Notes: generated by a model not told the origin, from the sequence alone. A stretch of 64,000 nt of DNA from Trissonchulus latispiculum (GCA_030248195.1 JASAND010018212.1:124001-188000), one strand, 5' to 3'; shown: positions 24,005 to 35,900, counted from the first letter of the stretch. Numbers and translations are program-made.

Positions 24005-24869
24005 TGCTGTAAGAACTGCATAACAGCATCCCTTTCGTCCACAAGCTTCTTTTGATATACCTAAAATGTTATAATTAAAAAAGTGACCACATCACACGGA
24101 CTTCAATACGAAGCGTTTCGAAAACGAAAAAGTTAGTTGTAGGGGTCATTTCTCCGTTTCCACTTATTTGGCCCAATCAAAACTGCTTTCCAATTGTTGT
24201 TGTTAATGTCAGGCTAAGTGGCCAGCTGTCGATAACCCTTGTATCTCCCTGTCACTCATAGCTGGTATGACTACTGTTATGCTTTCGAATAGCAGCGTCC
24301 ACAAAACAGCAAGGAAGATACGCTTGGAAAAGTAAGTGCTTGTAAATGCTTGTAAACGCAAGGCCAGCTAGTCACTTTTTCAATATGAAATAGAAGTTAA
24401 ATTTTTCAATCTCTTCTGTAAAACAAAAGCATGTACGAACCTTCCTTATGTACTTCAGTTATTGTCGACTTCTTACCAGAGTATACGCAGTCCGCTCGAT
24501 TTTCCGGATGAGCTTTATACATTGACGAGCATAGTAAACATAGCATTGTTTCACGGGTTCTGATCCATCCCAGCAGCATCCACGGTTTATGCAGCGTCCC
24601 TAGTGATACCAAAGTAGCCACAGACACTACGAACGTCCGGGGTCACCTCGTAACAGCTGGCCCTGTGCTATGTTGTTGTAGTAGGAATTTGTGAACCAGG
24701 TGTGATCTTGCCAACAACATCCCCTGGCTTCACAATCGTGCTGGTTGATTCCGTTTCATCCGCAGTCTTCTCGGTACTTTGGGCTGATATCGCAGTACTG
24801 CTGCAAAGCTATCGCTGGTGCTGATAGAATCACTGCGGACAGCAAGAAAAGCACAATATGGAATTGCAT
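24005..24869 (-). pseudogene. Three-trefoil protein gene, copy 2 (decayed)
   Basis: Near copy of 15714-17066. The signal peptide and trefoil 1 are almost identical, including the in-frame TGA (24758-24756) at the same codon. Trefoil 2 keeps the canonical GCCWD that copy 1 has lost, but its first half carries indels around 24590-24650. The two-base offset before trefoil 3 is also present (TGTATAAAG where copy 1 has TGTGTAAAG). Trefoil 3 reads DCVYSG, so a conserved Gly is lost. The intron 24061-24476 keeps its splice signals; exon 2 reads ISKEACGRKGCCY and then loses one base. The transmembrane exon is not recognisable. Confidence 0.7.
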
Positions 24870-26629
24870 GTTGGACTGCAACATGAATTAAAATAGTCTA
24901 TTTTCAAAATGCTGTATTGCAGCACAGCTACTAGCATATTACGTTTAAACTGCAACTGTGCTGTTCTAGTGTAATATAGTGTGTATAGCTTCATTTTTCT
25001 GACTTTAATGAATAGCTGCTCGAATTAATAGAAATTGAGGGTTACAAAATATTTATTATTGTTAGGCAAGCATTTAGTTATTTTTCTTTTGTGACGTTTT
25101 ATTAAATACTATTCTTGTCTTCAAACTACGAGACTTGCCGAAAACGTAATGGAGAAATAAGTTATTGTTTACTCAAGGAAAATGCTTTCACGTTCCAACT
25201 CCCGCTCAAATTCACTTCAACAACAATAATAATTCATTGACAATCAAAAGTATGCAAATGCTTTGCAAAATTGATTAGAGTTCTGAAATCTGTGACAATA
25301 TGTTCTATTCTCTGTAAGTGGGTCAAGTTGGGTAAATCATAACAGCACCCCAATGACCGGCTTCAAATTACAACCTACTTCTCCGAATTTTCGACTATTC
25401 CCTGGGATAGATGGACGAACGTAGCATTTTTAAATGGCTGCACTTATATACTGCACAAACTCTTTGCTACAACAATGTCACAGCTGTCAAGTTTGCACTC
25501 AAAATGATTTTGCACATGGTAAATGCTGTTATTAATTGCTTCTTTTTTATTTCATCCAATAAACATGCGAACTGAAAAGCTGGTAACAACTATGCAATAT
25601 TGTAAGGAAATATTAAAGGGTGAACATTAAAGGGTATTTTTTCTGATCTGTACACATATTAATATATAGTTCCGCATTAATTCTCCTGTATAGTACACAT
25701 ATATATAGTTCCGCATTTATTCTCCTGTATTGGGTCGTATACACCAGTTTCAGTCAATACAGATTACGTCATAAATTGCAGTTACCTCAGAATCTCCACA
25801 ACTGTCAAGTTTACTACCCTGTTACTGCCATGAGCGAATTCTTTGGCTAATTGCTATCGTAGCAAGTAGTGTGCCGCGAATGACAATAAAAATGGTGCTA
25901 TCATTCGTGAGAAATAACCAGATAGTTGCTAAGTATGGTTATTTGTGAACGTCATATTTTAATCCGACTGCCTTAATTTCCATTTCTGTAAGGATTAATT
26001 TTAATCCTTTTAATCCTGCTAGCTAGTTTTGAACTGATTTTTAATCCTCGTGTTGCTACGGAGGTTAAACGGACTAAAAACAAAAAGAGCGAAAATTAGC
26101 ATTTACAATCAGCTGCTGCGTATCTAGATGGCGCTATCTGCCGTAATCGCATTTTCTGTATTTTCATTGGTTATTTGATTTTAATAGTGAGCTCTCCTAT
26201 TCTTAAAAAACTAAATTTCAGTTAGCTAAATAACAATTCTGCTAAAAATACAACAATATATCATTTTTCATGAACTTGACAACCGTTTATAAGAATGTTA
26301 TCGAGAACGCCGATTTAATTAAAAAAAGGAAGCCAAGCTTTAATTATATAAGTGTATTTTTACATTTCTGACCACTGTGTTAGCCAGAATAATGAATTTG
26401 TCAACAGTAGCTATTTTTGAAAAAACCGAAACTAATGTCGTTTGTCACCATTACACATTGCGATTGCTGCTTGCTAAACATTGCAATTCTTTTTCATTGC
26501 AAACATTTTCGCTGACGTTTACTATTATTAATTTTGCTAGCCGAACCCATGTTTGATCATAAGTAGCATTTTATTCACCATATCACCGATTTTTTAAAAG
26601 TTAAATTTCAGCTCAAAGTGGTGGACTTC
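24870..26629. other. Intergenic; downstream duplication copy 2 and no gene
   Basis: 24870-25230 is the homologue of 17067-17143 plus 18112-18300 and contains the empty TTAA site. At 25655-25735 the sentence ATATAGTTCCGCATT-ATTCTCCTGTA occurs twice in tandem. Nothing else recognised. Confidence 0.5.
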
Positions 26630-27400
26630 ATATTGTGTAAATGTTAAACATAGAAAACGGAAAAAGTGCTGGATTTTTAGGTGCGACATAGAAATCTCGT
26701 CAATGACAAAACGGAGCACTTCAACATCCATTTTAAATTGTAAAGACGACCTCAAATGGTGATTTGTAGGAAGCGGAATTTCAATTTACGCCTTAAAATT
26801 TTTTATTAATTTTTGAATTTTCAGAACTGCCGAAGTTGAGTGCTCTGCTAGCTGAAATTGGGGGTAAGCAATTTCGATGAATGAAATATTTTGAAAACTG
26901 GGATGCCTAACTGAAAATTCTAATTCCTACAGATCACAGCTTATGACAAATCAATTCGAGCGATACCACCTGATTCTGGTTAGCTCTGCTTGGATTCGAT
27001 ATTTCTCTGGCTCGGCAATGCGGGTTTTTAGCAAAATTTTGAAAATAGGGATTTTTCAAATTTTCGAAATATGACAGATTTTATATGCATCAATCTCTCA
27101 TTGTGGGTATCATTTTTGCTGTTTCCACCATAGTCCGGACACGCGTGAAATTCAAGTTATCGGCTGTTCAATGTTTATTGTGGTCAATGCTTTCCAACGA
27201 TGGTGCAACTCCTTAAAATCACTAAATAAAGCTCTAAGGTAGATTTTCTCCATTAAACACTACCCGGAATTCTTTGTTTACATCAATTAATAAACATATG
27301 TGCAACCGAATGAAGCTCCATTCTCAAGGAATTTCAGTGTAGATTGTCTGTTTTTGCAGCGGCACCGTCATTTTCAGCCAGTTTTATTGGGTTACTACTC
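26630..27400 (-). repeat. Dispersed repeat F, copy Y
   Basis: Reverse-complement counterpart of 11088-11970 (landmarks listed there). A 68-residue frame next to it (27427-27633, minus) has no recognisable domain. Confidence 0.65.
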
Positions 27401-28029
27401 AAAATGCAATCTCGATGCGCAGGACATTATGATTGCATCGATTGCTGCAACATTTGGTATTCTGTGGGGATCCAATTGAAATAGGTTACTGTGACCCAGG
27501 ATTGACGTTCTGTGCAAGGCAGCCTATTGTCCCCCATGCAACTGAGAACGGACTTGTCGTAGTTGTGTGCAATGTGCCGTAAAAAGGTCAAATTTTTTTC
27601 TTGGTCCCAACACAGTACACAAAAGCCTACCAAAATCTCTATTTAAGATAAAACTAAATTTTAGGTCCGTCTATATCTGTGCTGCTGAGCTCAATCCGAA
27701 TACCCTAGTGCCATTACACATACCAATGCGTAATGTTTAATAGGACAGATAGAGTCAAAACAGCCTCAAGACCACGGATCTGTGCGGATACGACGATATC
27801 AAAATACGAAGAATGAAAATCAAAACATGGACACCCAGAGTCAGACCAGATAATAGAAATTGGATCACCCGTTATGTGACCCCCAGGAACGATAGCAACG
27901 TGTGAAGAATCGTCTGAAGAATATGCCCACGGTGTTGCGTCGAAACCGGTTGTGAAATAAGTTTGGTCTGACTTTGGATGTCCATGGTTTGATTTTTATT
28001 CTTTAAAATGCCTATTGTTTACACATAGT
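27401..28029. other. Intergenic, no feature seen
   Basis: TGGACACCCAGAGTCAGACC near 27828 and GGTCTGACTTTGGATGTCCA near 27964 form an imperfect inverted pair about 120 bp apart, perhaps the ends of a small element. No gene. Confidence 0.4.
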
Positions 28030-28475
28030 GAATGGTTACCATAGGTTAACGCGGGGGGGGTCTGGGGGGGTCCAAGCCCCCCCCAACCCGGACAAGGTAC
28101 AAGCCCCACCGCCGTCGGGGACAAGGGGTAACGAAAAAATGGCCAAGGGGTAGGCAAAAATAGCCGGAAAAAATTAGTTTTTCCACTAAAATTTCAAAAA
28201 ATTTCCGGCGTCGCCGGAATTTTTTTGCAAAAATGTTTAATTTTTTAGAAAAATCCGGCAAAATTTTGAAATTTTTTTAAAAAATTGAACATTTCCTGCA
28301 AATTTTGATGAAAAATTGCAAATTTTAAGAAAATTAGCGTTAATTTTTTGAAAAATTTTACAAATTTATTCTTGAGGTACAAGCCCCCCTGAAAATTTTT
28401 GTTCAAGGTACAAGCCCCCTCAAAATTTTCTGGGAACAAGCCCCCCCCAGGACCCGACCCTATGTTAATGTATGA
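28030..28475. mobile_element. Foldback element with G- and C-run ends
   Basis: Left end GGTTAACGCGGGGGGGGTC and right end GGACCCGACCCTATGTTAA are imperfect inverted repeats bounded by runs of G or C. GGTACAAGCCCC occurs several times. The centre has a CCGGCGTCGCCGG hairpin within AT-rich sequence, as does the element at 59203-59599. No protein. The boundaries are approximate. Confidence 0.55.
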
Positions 28476-28479
28476 TGGT

Positions 28480-28916
28480 TACGTATTTACGTATACCGAT
28501 TGTTTGTGTGTGGAGTTGATATGCTTCTAAATTACGTCTTCTCAGTTGTTGCTTAATTTGCTAGATTAGGACTGAAGTAAGTAGTTTGAAGTTAGGGGTT
28601 AGGATTGATCTTACTACTTATCGTTGATGGTTTTAGCGACATCAGATAACAAATTGCTTTTTGCAAAAAATAATACCGAATTAAACAATTTCAAATTTTC
28701 GTATTCTCGGAATTATACTATAATTCTCCAACAGATCTTGAAAAAGCAGCCGACTGTTAAAAATACTTGGTTTGATCTAGTTTTATTCAAAACGCTTCGG
28801 TTTATCAATTATTTCGGCTCATTAGTTGAAAAACAACAGCTTCACTATTTAAGGCAATTTAGTAAGTTAGATATAAATATATTTAATTTTTCTATCAAAG
28901 CTATTGCAGTTCAAAT
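28480..28916. other. Upstream region of D2
   Basis: Presumed promoter and 5' untranslated region. A 98-codon frame (28624-28920) overlaps the D2 start by ATGA, but it is AT-driven and shows no domain. No TATA-type element can be assigned with confidence. Confidence 0.4.
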
Positions 28917-30548
28917 ATGACTTACAGGGATCGTACCAACCCACAAAGACGGCTTCTGCAAAAGTACATTTTGAATTCCACGATTCACGGCATTAGTGAG
29001 CTGGTGACACCTGAAGTTGCCTGGGCAAGGTTGATTTGGATTTTCTTTCTGGTAGGATCTCTAGTTGCCATGTCATTCATGCTACAGCCAGAAATTGTAC
29101 GATTTACTGAAAACGAAACATCGCACAAACTGCGCATTGAAGGGCATAGTGAGTTTCCAGTTGTGACACTATGCTCTGAACTAAAGTTTCAATATCTGGA
29201 AGACCTTGTCAAACCAGAGTTGATGCTTTTATGTCTGGAGAAGATTGTAATCAGTTCAAAATTGGCACCACAGTCTTGGTTTTGTTCAAAATGTTTATCA
29301 AGCCATTCTGCAGAGTACAATAATGATCAAGATTCTGGTCATATGTTCCACAGTTTGTGCTATAAGGACTGGCATGACAGTCTGTACTTTGTAATCAATA
29401 ATGTAGATTTTTTGGCATCCGGTCTTAACATAAGTAAGAATCGAATTGAAGAGCTTGAAGAGGAGGAGGTTGCAAATTTGAGGGAGGGCATATACTACGA
29501 CGAAGACATGTACGACTACTACATATACACTGAAATCGAAGACTGTTTGAAAGCTATGAATCACGATTGCCTCTTCTACAAGATAAGGAAACGGTTTATT
29601 GACGTTTTAGTAGATCATACAAGACTATTAGGTAAATTCATTGATTTGCACGGTTTTATCTCCCAAGATGTCATGGCTAACCTGATAACCCCAAACTTTG
29701 AAGTTATTAATTCAACATCAGCACCGGTTACTACCAAAATGTTTATAGAACAAGGACTTTCTGAACACAGGTATTGTTTGAAACTATTCCCTGCAGATCG
29801 CCTTGGAAGCCAAGTAAGCTTCAATGTTTCTCTGCGAATGGGAATCAGTGCTTTTTTACGGTTTCCATTAATCAGTGATAATTTTCAGCTAGAAATCAAG
29901 CCTGCACGCACTTATGCAATGGAAATCTTTACCCCTCAGCACTTTGCGAACTTGAGCAAACGAGCATTTCCTTGTCGCACAGAGAAGACCAGTGACTTTA
30001 TCCGTAATTGCACCGAAGCCTGTGTTTTAAGTGAGTTTATTCCATGCCTTTACAACTGCACCATATGCGACAATTGGGATAAATGTAATTGGGGTACAGG
30101 TTGCTCGCTTTCACACTTTTTGACACCAAACATTAAAAATTACAGTAAAATTAGTAAAATCAGCACTGATGGCTGTGGTTACCGTTTTGCAAGCTGCGAC
30201 GACAACTGTGATATTCCAAAGTGTGTTCAAAGGTTCGTTACTATACCGACTGTGATTGGGGGCAACAGTGATTATGCTTACTGTTATTCGGATGAGGAGT
30301 GTTACTACTACTACAGTGACGGCGAAAGTAATCAGTTTACTATGGTGTCCACAGTAAAAATGGAACAGAAGTTTAATCATGTGCTGAAATTCGAAGAATA
30401 TTACTCATACCCTACTGCATCATTTGCCAGCAGTGTTGGAGGAATCATGTCTCTCTTTTTGGGAGCATCTGTCTTGTCCTTACTACAGATCCTGTTTTAT
30501 TGTCTTAGTGCAATGCGCCAAGCCTATTTTGACAATTTGATGGTATAA
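28917..30548 (+). CDS. DEG/ENaC-type sodium channel D2
   Basis: An intact single-exon gene of 543 residues. Residues 24-25 are the His-Gly gating motif (IHGISELVTPEVAWAR), 39-56 membrane segment 1. The large ectodomain includes N-glycosylation sequons and a Cys-rich block (CLYNCTICDNWDKCNW ... CDDNCDIPKC). Membrane segment 2 has GGIMSLFLGASVLSLLQ with the Gly-Ala-Ser selectivity filter, and the protein ends AYFDNLMV. Family knowledge: three such subunits form a cation channel gated by peptide, protons or mechanical force; the gating stimulus here is unknown. Two acidic, Tyr-rich inserts (residues about 178-210 and 448-470) are absent from D5. The start is chosen because it sits at the position of the paralogue starts. 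It lies alone, with the decayed trefoil copy upstream on the other strand. Confidence 0.9.
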   Translation: MTYRDRTNPQRRLLQKYILNSTIHGISELVTPEVAWARLIWIFFLVGSLVAMSFMLQPEIVRFTENETSHKLRIEGHSEFPVVTLCSELKFQYLEDLVKPELMLLCLEKIVISSKLAPQSWFCSKCLSSHSAEYNNDQDSGHMFHSLCYKDWHDSLYFVINNVDFLASGLNISKNRIEELEEEEVANLREGIYYDEDMYDYYIYTEIEDCLKAMNHDCLFYKIRKRFIDVLVDHTRLLGKFIDLHGFISQDVMANLITPNFEVINSTSAPVTTKMFIEQGLSEHRYCLKLFPADRLGSQVSFNVSLRMGISAFLRFPLISDNFQLEIKPARTYAMEIFTPQHFANLSKRAFPCRTEKTSDFIRNCTEACVLSEFIPCLYNCTICDNWDKCNWGTGCSLSHFLTPNIKNYSKISKISTDGCGYRFASCDDNCDIPKCVQRFVTIPTVIGGNSDYAYCYSDEECYYYYSDGESNQFTMVSTVKMEQKFNHVLKFEEYYSYPTASFASSVGGIMSLFLGASVLSLLQILFYCLSAMRQAYFDNLMV

Positions 30549-30828
30549 ACTGCAGTAACAACAATATGATTCAATGCAAATGGGACAAAACTGAACAGCT
30601 TCTGTTTAGCTTGTCAAGAAAACCTAAAATTTGCTCAACTGCATAGAAACACTGCACTAATTGAATAACCTTGGATGTTTACTGTAATGAATCAACTCTG
30701 CTTTCATGAAATTAAGCTATGAATAATGCTATTGTTGTTGCGTTTGTGTTAATCAATCCAATGAATTCCATGTGGCTTAAAAAGAAAGCACGGAAATGTA
30801 TTCAAGGAGTTTGCAGCTTCTTAGGGCT
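30549..30828. other. 3' flank of D2
   Basis: Presumed 3' untranslated region and intergenic sequence up to the target duplication of the gypsy element. No AATAAA close to the stop is obvious. Confidence 0.4.
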
Positions 30829-30833
30829 CTTAA

Positions 30834-30961
30834 TATAGAATATTTAGTGCTATGTCAAACACTTTATTCAAAAACTCCACAATACGTTGTTCTAACGTGT
30901 GAGCACTCAACTCTACAAAGTTTCAGTCATTTTGTGCTTTTTATATTTCCCAAATACTACA
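30834..30961 (-). repeat. 3' LTR of the gypsy element
   Basis: On the minus strand it starts TGTAGTATTTGGG and carries TATAAAAAGC (possible TATA box) and GAATAAAGTG (possible polyadenylation signal). At 128 bp it is short for the group. Confidence 0.93.
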
Positions 30962-30978
30962 TTTTCCCATTGTCTCTT

Positions 30979-32370
30979 TTAAGTTCTTCTTGTGCGCACA
31001 AACCGATCTTCCCCGGGGAAATATACCTCTGGTGGAAGGCGGGTTCGAGTGGACCGACGAAGGGGCATCCCTCGCACATTGGGTTCTGCAGGGAGAGGTG
31101 GTTGGGGTTGTCGGGGCTGTCCGTGCTCATGTGGACCTTGTAGGGGCAATTCAGGGAAATCCTCGGGCTGTGCCCCTGTAGCCGCGGATGGCAGCTTCAA
31201 AGCAGGCAATGACCAATGCGACAGTTGCCTACCATTCCATCTTTGGTTGTTTTCAAGCAGAAATGTATTGGGACCCACTTTCTTGAGGACCTTTAGTGGC
31301 GTTGAAAATGCAGACTGGCCTTTTCGATGTTGAGGAAGGCGATAGCGAACGTAGTCGCCTACGCTTACATCCTTTACCACTCTATCTTTGAATCCTTGGT
31401 TTGCGTCGTCTGCATATTTTCTTTGATAACGGGTGATATTTTCTCGTTTTCCTGGTAACCTCGGAACTAGCTTTGTTCTGGGATTTCTTCCAAGGAGCAT
31501 CTCTGCTGGCGTGAGCTCAGAAGCTCTATGCTTCGTAGTTCGGAAGGTGAGTAGTATTTCTTCTATGGCTTGAAACCACTCCTTTCCTTGTATGCTGGCA
31601 GCTAATATCCTTTCTGTTAGGGTACGATTCAGTCTGTCTATAAACCCGTTAGAAGACGGGTTGTATACTGCCGTCTTTGAATGCTTAATGTCACACGTTC
31701 TTAGAAATGACTGGAATTCTTGAGATGTAAATTGTGGGCCATTATCGGTAACAATTTCATCTGGTAACCCAAAGCGGCCAAAGATGGGGCGTAGGAAAGT
31801 TATGACAGATCTCGACGTTATCCGTTTGCAACTAGCTACCTGAGGCCATTTAGAGGTATAGTCACTTAACACCAAAAGAAATCGGCCATGAGAGGGTGCT
31901 GTGTCATAAGGACCGACGATGTCAATCGCTAATTTCTTCCAAGGCTGCTTTGGTACAGGAACGGGTTCGATCGGCTTTTTGTGAAGTTTTACTGCTTTGT
32001 CGCTTAATTGGCACGGGAGACAACCCTTTACATAGGCCTCAATGTCTTGATTTGCCGTTGGCCACCAGTAGTGATCTCTTATTCTTTGTTTTGTTTGACT
32101 TATTCCAGGGTGAGACTCATGAGCTAGCTCAATCATCCTTTCTGTCAAACTTCTTGGGACGACGATTCTTTCTTCTCGGAAAATCATTCCTTGCACTTCC
32201 GATAGTTCATCTTTGATCAAAAAGTAAGGGCGGTCTGAGCTATTCTTATCCAAGCGTGGAGGCCATCCTTTTTCCAGAAACACCTTAATTCGTTGAAGTA
32301 TTGGATCGTTTCGTGTGTTGGCGCGAATTTCTTCCATTGATATTGCAGTTGTCTCAGGCATGATAATCAT
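30979..32370 (-). pseudogene. Gypsy integrase region
   Basis: 463-residue open frame. Zinc-binding domain H-x3-H ... C-x2-C at about residues 83-120 (AHESHPG, CLPC). Core domain with Asp150 (AIDIVGPY) and Asp209 (TDNGPQF). The third catalytic position, 35 residues further in NGFIDRLNRT, is Asp245 in place of the Glu expected in NGxxER. The C-terminus is proline- and arginine-rich without a chromodomain. The frame is separated from the reverse transcriptase frame by the breaks described for that segment. Confidence 0.85.
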
Positions 32371-33638
32371 TATCTTGCTACCTTCGGAATCATATTCTTC
32401 AAAAGTAGACGAATCATCTGGTAATCTCGATAAGTAATCTGCAGGTTGATTTGTATTAGCTGGTTTATATTCGACATCGTAATCATATTAAGCAATCCTG
32501 AATAGCCATCTGGCAATACGGAGTGGTCGTCTACCTTTTTCACTGGAACATTGTAGTAAAGTAGTCAGAGCCTGATGATCTGTTCTTAGTGTGAATTTTC
32601 TACCAAATAGGTATGTGTGCCAACGTTCACAGGACCAAATACAAGCAAGGGCCTCTTTCTCGCTGATCGAGTATGACTTGCGCGCAAACGAGCCCTTGAC
32701 GCAAACGCAACAACCAATTCTTGTTTATTTTTGATCTGTGATAAAATCGCTCCAATGCCTTTGTCAGATGCATCAGTTGTCACGATAGTCGGACATGACG
32801 GGTCAAAGGTAGTTAAGATTGGACTGGTAATGATCATATTTTTGAGCTTTTGGTAGGCTTCTGCACATGTTGTGTCCCATTCAAACTTTGTATCATCTCG
32901 TATGATCTGTCGAAGAGGTTCTGCGATTGTCGAGAAGTTTGGAACAAATCGCAAGCAGAAACCACAAAGTCCCAGAAACCGTCGAAGTTCTTTTTTATCT
33001 TTCGGAATCGGAGCATTTTTAATCTTTTCGATATTCTTCCCACTTGGTCGGATACCATCTTGTGAAAGAATATGTCCTAGAAAATTGATTGTTTCTTTTC
33101 CAAATTCACATTTTTCGTATTGAACACGGGCATTCACATTTTCTAGTCGTTTTAAAACTTCATGCAAGCGTTCATCATGTTCTGAATTCGTCTTTCCGCT
33201 GATCAAAATATCATCTTGATATACAATCATTCCCTTGACTCCAGATAGTATCGTTTCCATGGCTCTTTGGAAGGCACTGGCAGAAGTTTTTAGTCCCATT
33301 GGTAGTTTGCGGTATCGAAACAGACCTTCATGTGTCAGAAATGATGTAAGCGGACTACTTTCTTCAGCCAACTGTAACTGAAAATAGGCTTTTCTAAGAT
33401 CAACTTTTGAAAAGTACTTGGCTCCTTCGACCTGGCTGAATGATTCTTCCACACTTGGAAGTGGGTATTTAGTATCCTGGATTATCTTATTTAATTCTCG
33501 AAGGTCACAACATAATCTTATATCTCCATTTGGTTTCGGTGCAACCACGAATGGATGGACCCAATCACTATGTTCCGTTCTTTCGATGATTCCGTCTTGT
33601 TCAAGCTGTTTCAACTCTTTACTTGTCTTTAAGGGCAA
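32371..33638 (-). pseudogene. Gypsy reverse transcriptase and RNase H region, broken
   Basis: The reverse transcriptase is open from 33638 to 32586 with FSKVDLRKAYFQ (Asp80), the active-site motif YQDD (residues 140-143) and FLGHILSQDGI. RNase H begins with TDASDKGIGAILSQ and loses its frame near 32690. Its remainder continues in another frame and meets a TAA near 32487 before the integrase frame. At least one further frame change lies between the protease and this segment (33640-33824). The domains are unambiguous; the copy cannot encode a continuous polyprotein. Confidence 0.85.
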
Positions 33639-33823
33639 AGGGAATTTTTCTGAGCTTCTTTGCTACTGGTACAGCTTCCGATCTTGACGCTATTTTGTGA
33701 ACAAAACCTTTGATGGTTCCAATGCTCGTGAAAACAAATTAGGAAATTGCAATTTTAACGTATTTTCTGTAACTTGACTGACATACAGATGTTCTCCATC
33801 TATGGTAAGTTTAAGGCTTTCAA

Positions 33824-35008
33824 TCAGATCAATCCCCAGTATGGACTGGCTTCCATCACAGTGAACAACTTAGCGTTGCATCTTCGATTTCGGTACATGA
33901 GATCTAGGTTGATGGAACCAAATACCTGCAGTGGTGTTTTATCAAAGTTGAACAACTTAGTAGTAGTAGGATTTAATGGTACACTCTTTAGCTTCTCTTC
34001 ATAGACTTGTTTAGTAATAATGCTTGCTTGGGCACCAGTGTCTACTGTGAACGTGAGTTCTTTCTTACATTTCCAAAAAGCGGAAAATGCAGATAAAGTA
34101 CATTTTATGCTTTTTGCAGACTGTTTCTTTAATTTCACATTAAGGACATGAACAGTGTCTTCGTCTGTTTCAGTATCACTTTCTACGGCTGTACCAATAG
34201 TGCGGATTGGACGGCTGAATTGTCTTTGTTGTGAACGACAAACTTTAGCAAAGTGACCTTTCTTGTGGCAGATGTTACAGGCTTCAAACACGGCAGGGCA
34301 CTTGTTGTTAACATCGTGTTTTCTGTATCCACACTTATTACAAAGTAAATTGGCGTTTCCGGCATAATCATTTCCTTTATTTCTGTAATCTATGGAACGG
34401 CTGTTCCCTGTTCTGACGACGTTCACGGAATTTCCACTGCCGTCGGGATTGGACATTTTCCTGGCTTCCGATTGTGCTCTCTCTATTTGCCTGGCAATGG
34501 TTAAAGTTCGTTCCAAAGTTAAATCAGTCTCCATCAATAATCGCTCTCTTATTCTTTGAGAACGAGTTTGCCAAACTATGATGTCTCGTAACATATCACT
34601 TTCTTGTTGACCATAATCACAATCTGCTAGAAGCCGCCGTAAATCCTGACACCACTGATCAGTAGTTTCGTTGGGTAACTGCTTCCGTTGTAGTAAGGTG
34701 TACCGAGCGGCAACAATGTTTACCTTTGGGGCGAAATGTTCGGACACCGGTAAAATGACATCAGCTAAAGTCAGAGCGTTCTGACCCTCATGCAAAACTG
34801 GGGCGGGTTTTAGCGATTTGACTATTCTTTGACCTTCAATCCCTAAGCAATGATTAAAAATTGCTATCTTTCGGCTTTCTTGAAAGTTATCAGCTGTAGC
34901 ACCAATGGCTTCCAAATAGTTATGAAAAACGTCAATCCAATCATTCCAGGGAATGGTTGGCGTTCCGGGCGAATCTAGGAAGGCGGGCGGTGCCGCAATA
35001 TGATCCAT
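33824..35008 (-). pseudogene. Gypsy gag and protease region
   Basis: 394-residue frame starting MDHIAAPPAFLDSP just after the 5' LTR and primer site. A gag-type helical region (residues 20-180) is followed by two zinc knuckles (residues about 223-257; the second, CNICHKKGHFAKVC, is a canonical CCHC) and an aspartic protease with TVDTGAQASI at 321-330. The frame stops at 33824, shortly before the usual end of the protease, because of a one-base shift relative to pol. Confidence 0.85.
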
Positions 35009-35043
35009 TGGATAGATAGAAATTAATGTCTCTCGTCGCCAGA

Positions 35044-35171
35044 TTTAGAATATTTAGTGCTATGTCAAACACTTTATTCAAAAACTCCACAATACGTTGC
35101 TCTAACGTGTGAGCACTCAACTCTACAAAGTTTCAATCATTTTGTGCTTTTTATATTTCCCAAATACTACA
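35044..35171 (-). repeat. 5' LTR of the gypsy element
   Basis: Same length as the other LTR, with three differences. It would contain the promoter. The target duplication CTTAA follows it on the plus strand. Confidence 0.93.
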
Positions 35172-35176
35172 CTTAA

Positions 35177-35900
35177 CACAGGAGGATCGTAGGAACTAAG
35201 TCAACTAATCATGCTTGTCTTCTAGATGGCTGCACTTCTTAGAATGACTGAGTTTTAAAACAATTTGTATGTTATAATTTAGCTGTGGTGCGAACCAAAA
35301 CATATTGGTGGTTATCGCTAAGCCACCCATCCACGCTTGGCCTAAGTTGATTGGACTAGAGCTAAAGTAAGCCAAGTAAGTCTAAAAACGTAGAACAGTA
35401 TAGGTGTTCTGTAGGCGAGGGAACGGGTTGTAAGAGCCACAACAACCAATCAGGCTTGGCTTAGATGAGTCCACTTGGTCCAACACTGCTACTTCCGCTT
35501 CCCAATTTCACTGGACTCATTTTAGATCAAGCCTACTCGTATTAAACCAAGCATGATTAGTTGGCTTGGCTTAGACGCCTCTCTCAGCTTCACCACACTA
35601 ACGTATATCAATGATGTTGCTTCCACTTCTACCTTACGTTTACCGATGGCGTTTGGCAATATTTTAAGATGCAATAATTCCAAGGGAAACTAGTCTTGGT
35701 TGGCTTGGTTTTGAAGTTACCACCGAGATGCAGGAAAAGAACAATTGTTTAAAACTGTGCCTGCTTTAAACCAGTCATAACTGGTTGACTTGGTTTAGAG
35801 GTTCTGACTTTGTCGCTAAACAGTTACATTTGCATGAACACTCTTCTTTTAAGCCAGACTCCAATTAGTTGACTTAGCTGTCACTAGTGTGTACTCTAAA
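35177..35900. repeat. Degenerate minisatellite with a GGCTTGGCTTAGA motif
   Basis: AATCA-GCTTGGCTTAGA or close variants recur at about 35205, 35335, 35445, 35555, 35700, 35785 and 35865, roughly every 80-140 bp and strongly diverged. No gene. Confidence 0.5.

Larger units (their letters stand above)
30834..35171 (-). mobile_element. Ty3/gypsy LTR retrotransposon, complete but mutated, 4.34 kb
   Basis: 128-bp LTRs at both ends, flanked by CTTAA (30829-30833 and 35172-35176) as 5-bp target duplications. On the minus strand the order is LTR, primer binding site (TGGCGACGAGAG two bases after the LTR), gag with protease, reverse transcriptase, RNase H, integrase, purine-rich tract (AATGGGAAAA), LTR. 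The order reverse transcriptase before integrase defines Ty3/gypsy. The LTRs differ at 3 of 128 positions, so the insertion is fairly young. Several frame breaks and a nonsense codon make the copy non-functional. There is no envelope gene. Confidence 0.95.

Noticed and set aside
28624..28920. 98-residue frame just before D2
   Set aside because: AT-driven composition, no domain, and it overlaps the D2 start; more likely 5' untranslated sequence.
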